14,812 nucleotides of DNA from NCBI GenBank assembly GCA_041481485.1, contig JBGPBY010000138.1, forward strand, positions 1-14,812, in the 5' to 3' direction. Under the pieces are notes generated by a model. It was given only the letters and a program-made list of their open reading frames with translations, did not search any database and was not told the origin of the DNA. A program made the translations under genes and the position numbers. Positions 14,429-14,812 of this stretch are shown piece by piece. This DNA comes from JBGPBY01 sp041481485. Lineage in GTDB: Bacteria; Acidobacteriota; Terriglobia; 20CM-2-55-15. Each line of letters begins with the position of its first letter. Position 1 is the stretch's first letter.

Positions 14429-14812
14429 ATGGCTGATTCGGTTACACCCACTCCGCCCACACCGCCGTCCTCAAACCTCATCCCGGTAAATATCCAGGAC
14501 GAAATGCGCCGGTCCTATGTGGATTACGCGATGAGCGTCATTATCGGACGTGCATTGCCCGATGTCCGCGACGGATTGAAACCGGTCCATCGCCGAATCC
14601 TCTACGGGATGCGCGATATGGGCCTGGCCTCAAATCGCACGTATCGTAAGTGCGCAAAAATTGTCGGTGAGGTGATGGGCAACTACCATCCCCACGGCGA
14701 CAGTCCGATTTACGACGCATTGGTTCGAATGGCCCAGGATTTTTCATACCGTTACCCGCTGGTCGACGGCCAGGGTAATTTCGGTTCCGTCGATGGCGAT
14801 CCCCCTGCCGCG
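14429..14812 (+). CDS. gyrA: DNA gyrase subunit A, 5' part only
   Basis: GyrA carries the DNA-cleaving tyrosine of gyrase. Only 128 codons are inside the window; the frame stays open to the last base. After a Pro/Thr-rich N-terminus (SVTPTPPTPPSS, 4-15) the family sequence begins: SYVDYAMSVIIGRALPDVRD (29-48), KPVHRRILYGM (51-61), and the quinolone-resistance region YHPHGDSPIYDALVRMAQ (86-103). Ser92 and Asp96 correspond to E. coli Ser83 and Asp87, so the common resistance substitutions at these two sites are absent. By alignment the active-site tyrosine (E. coli Y122) would be residue 131, just past the window edge. GGGAA precedes the ATG, and the eight-base gap to gyrB indicates an operon. 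Confidence 0.98.
   Translation, partial: MADSVTPTPPTPPSSNLIPVNIQDEMRRSYVDYAMSVIIGRALPDVRDGLKPVHRRILYGMRDMGLASNRTYRKCAKIVGEVMGNYHPHGDSPIYDALVRMAQDFSYRYPLVDGQGNFGSVDGDPPAA

Noticed and set aside
1..14812. Search for CRISPR arrays, insertion sequences, tRNA or rRNA genes, toxin-antitoxin or defence genes
   Set aside because: None seen by reading both strands. Gaps between genes are short and every gene except the ligase-like one belongs to the standard origin-region set.

Overview
This window is a chromosomal replication-origin neighbourhood from a diderm (Gram-negative-type) bacterium. The cues are a YidC with a large periplasmic domain, a GyrB of E. coli-like length that carries the long insert in its C-terminal half, and a Wzy/WaaL-like O-antigen ligase. 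Base composition looks balanced and coding density is high. Sequence flavour (YidC, RsmG, the DnaA C-terminus) brings Acidobacteriota to mind, but this is recognition from memory at low confidence; no search was run.

Layout. From 1 to about 8970 every gene is on the minus strand: parB (3' end cut off by the window), parA, rsmG, mnmG, mnmE, yidC, yidD, rnpA, rpmH and an O-antigen ligase-like membrane protein. From about 9180 to the right end every gene is on the plus strand: dnaA, dnaN, gyrB and gyrA (5' part only). The two arms diverge at about 8970-9177, as expected when replication starts there and genes lie on the leading strand.

Non-coding structure. Two parS-type centromere sites (one perfect 16-bp palindrome, one with a central mismatch) fill the parA-rsmG gap. 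A 26-bp perfect palindrome containing two inverted near-DnaA boxes, followed by a third box and a T-rich tract, lies just upstream of dnaA. The dnaA-dnaN gap holds a perfect DnaA box, several degenerate ones and a stretch resembling a DnaA-trio unwinding element. A bipartite oriC flanking dnaA is the simplest reading (inference). A promoter with clear -35 and -10 boxes drives rpmH and probably the tightly packed rpmH-rnpA-yidD-yidC-mnmE-mnmG-rsmG series. An extended -10 promoter candidate lies in the dnaN-gyrB gap.

Function as a set. DnaA, DnaN and GyrB/GyrA start replication, clamp the polymerase and relieve supercoiling. ParA/ParB/parS segregate the new origins. RnpA, bL34, YidD and YidC serve RNA processing, ribosome assembly and membrane insertion. 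MnmE/MnmG and RsmG modify tRNA and 16S rRNA.

I found no accessory or defence system, CRISPR array, mobile element, tRNA or rRNA. What deserves a second look is origin architecture and a few residue-level oddities: DnaA box-recognition Asp to His, YidC groove Arg to Asn, divergent RsmG motifs, and absence of recF between dnaN and gyrB.
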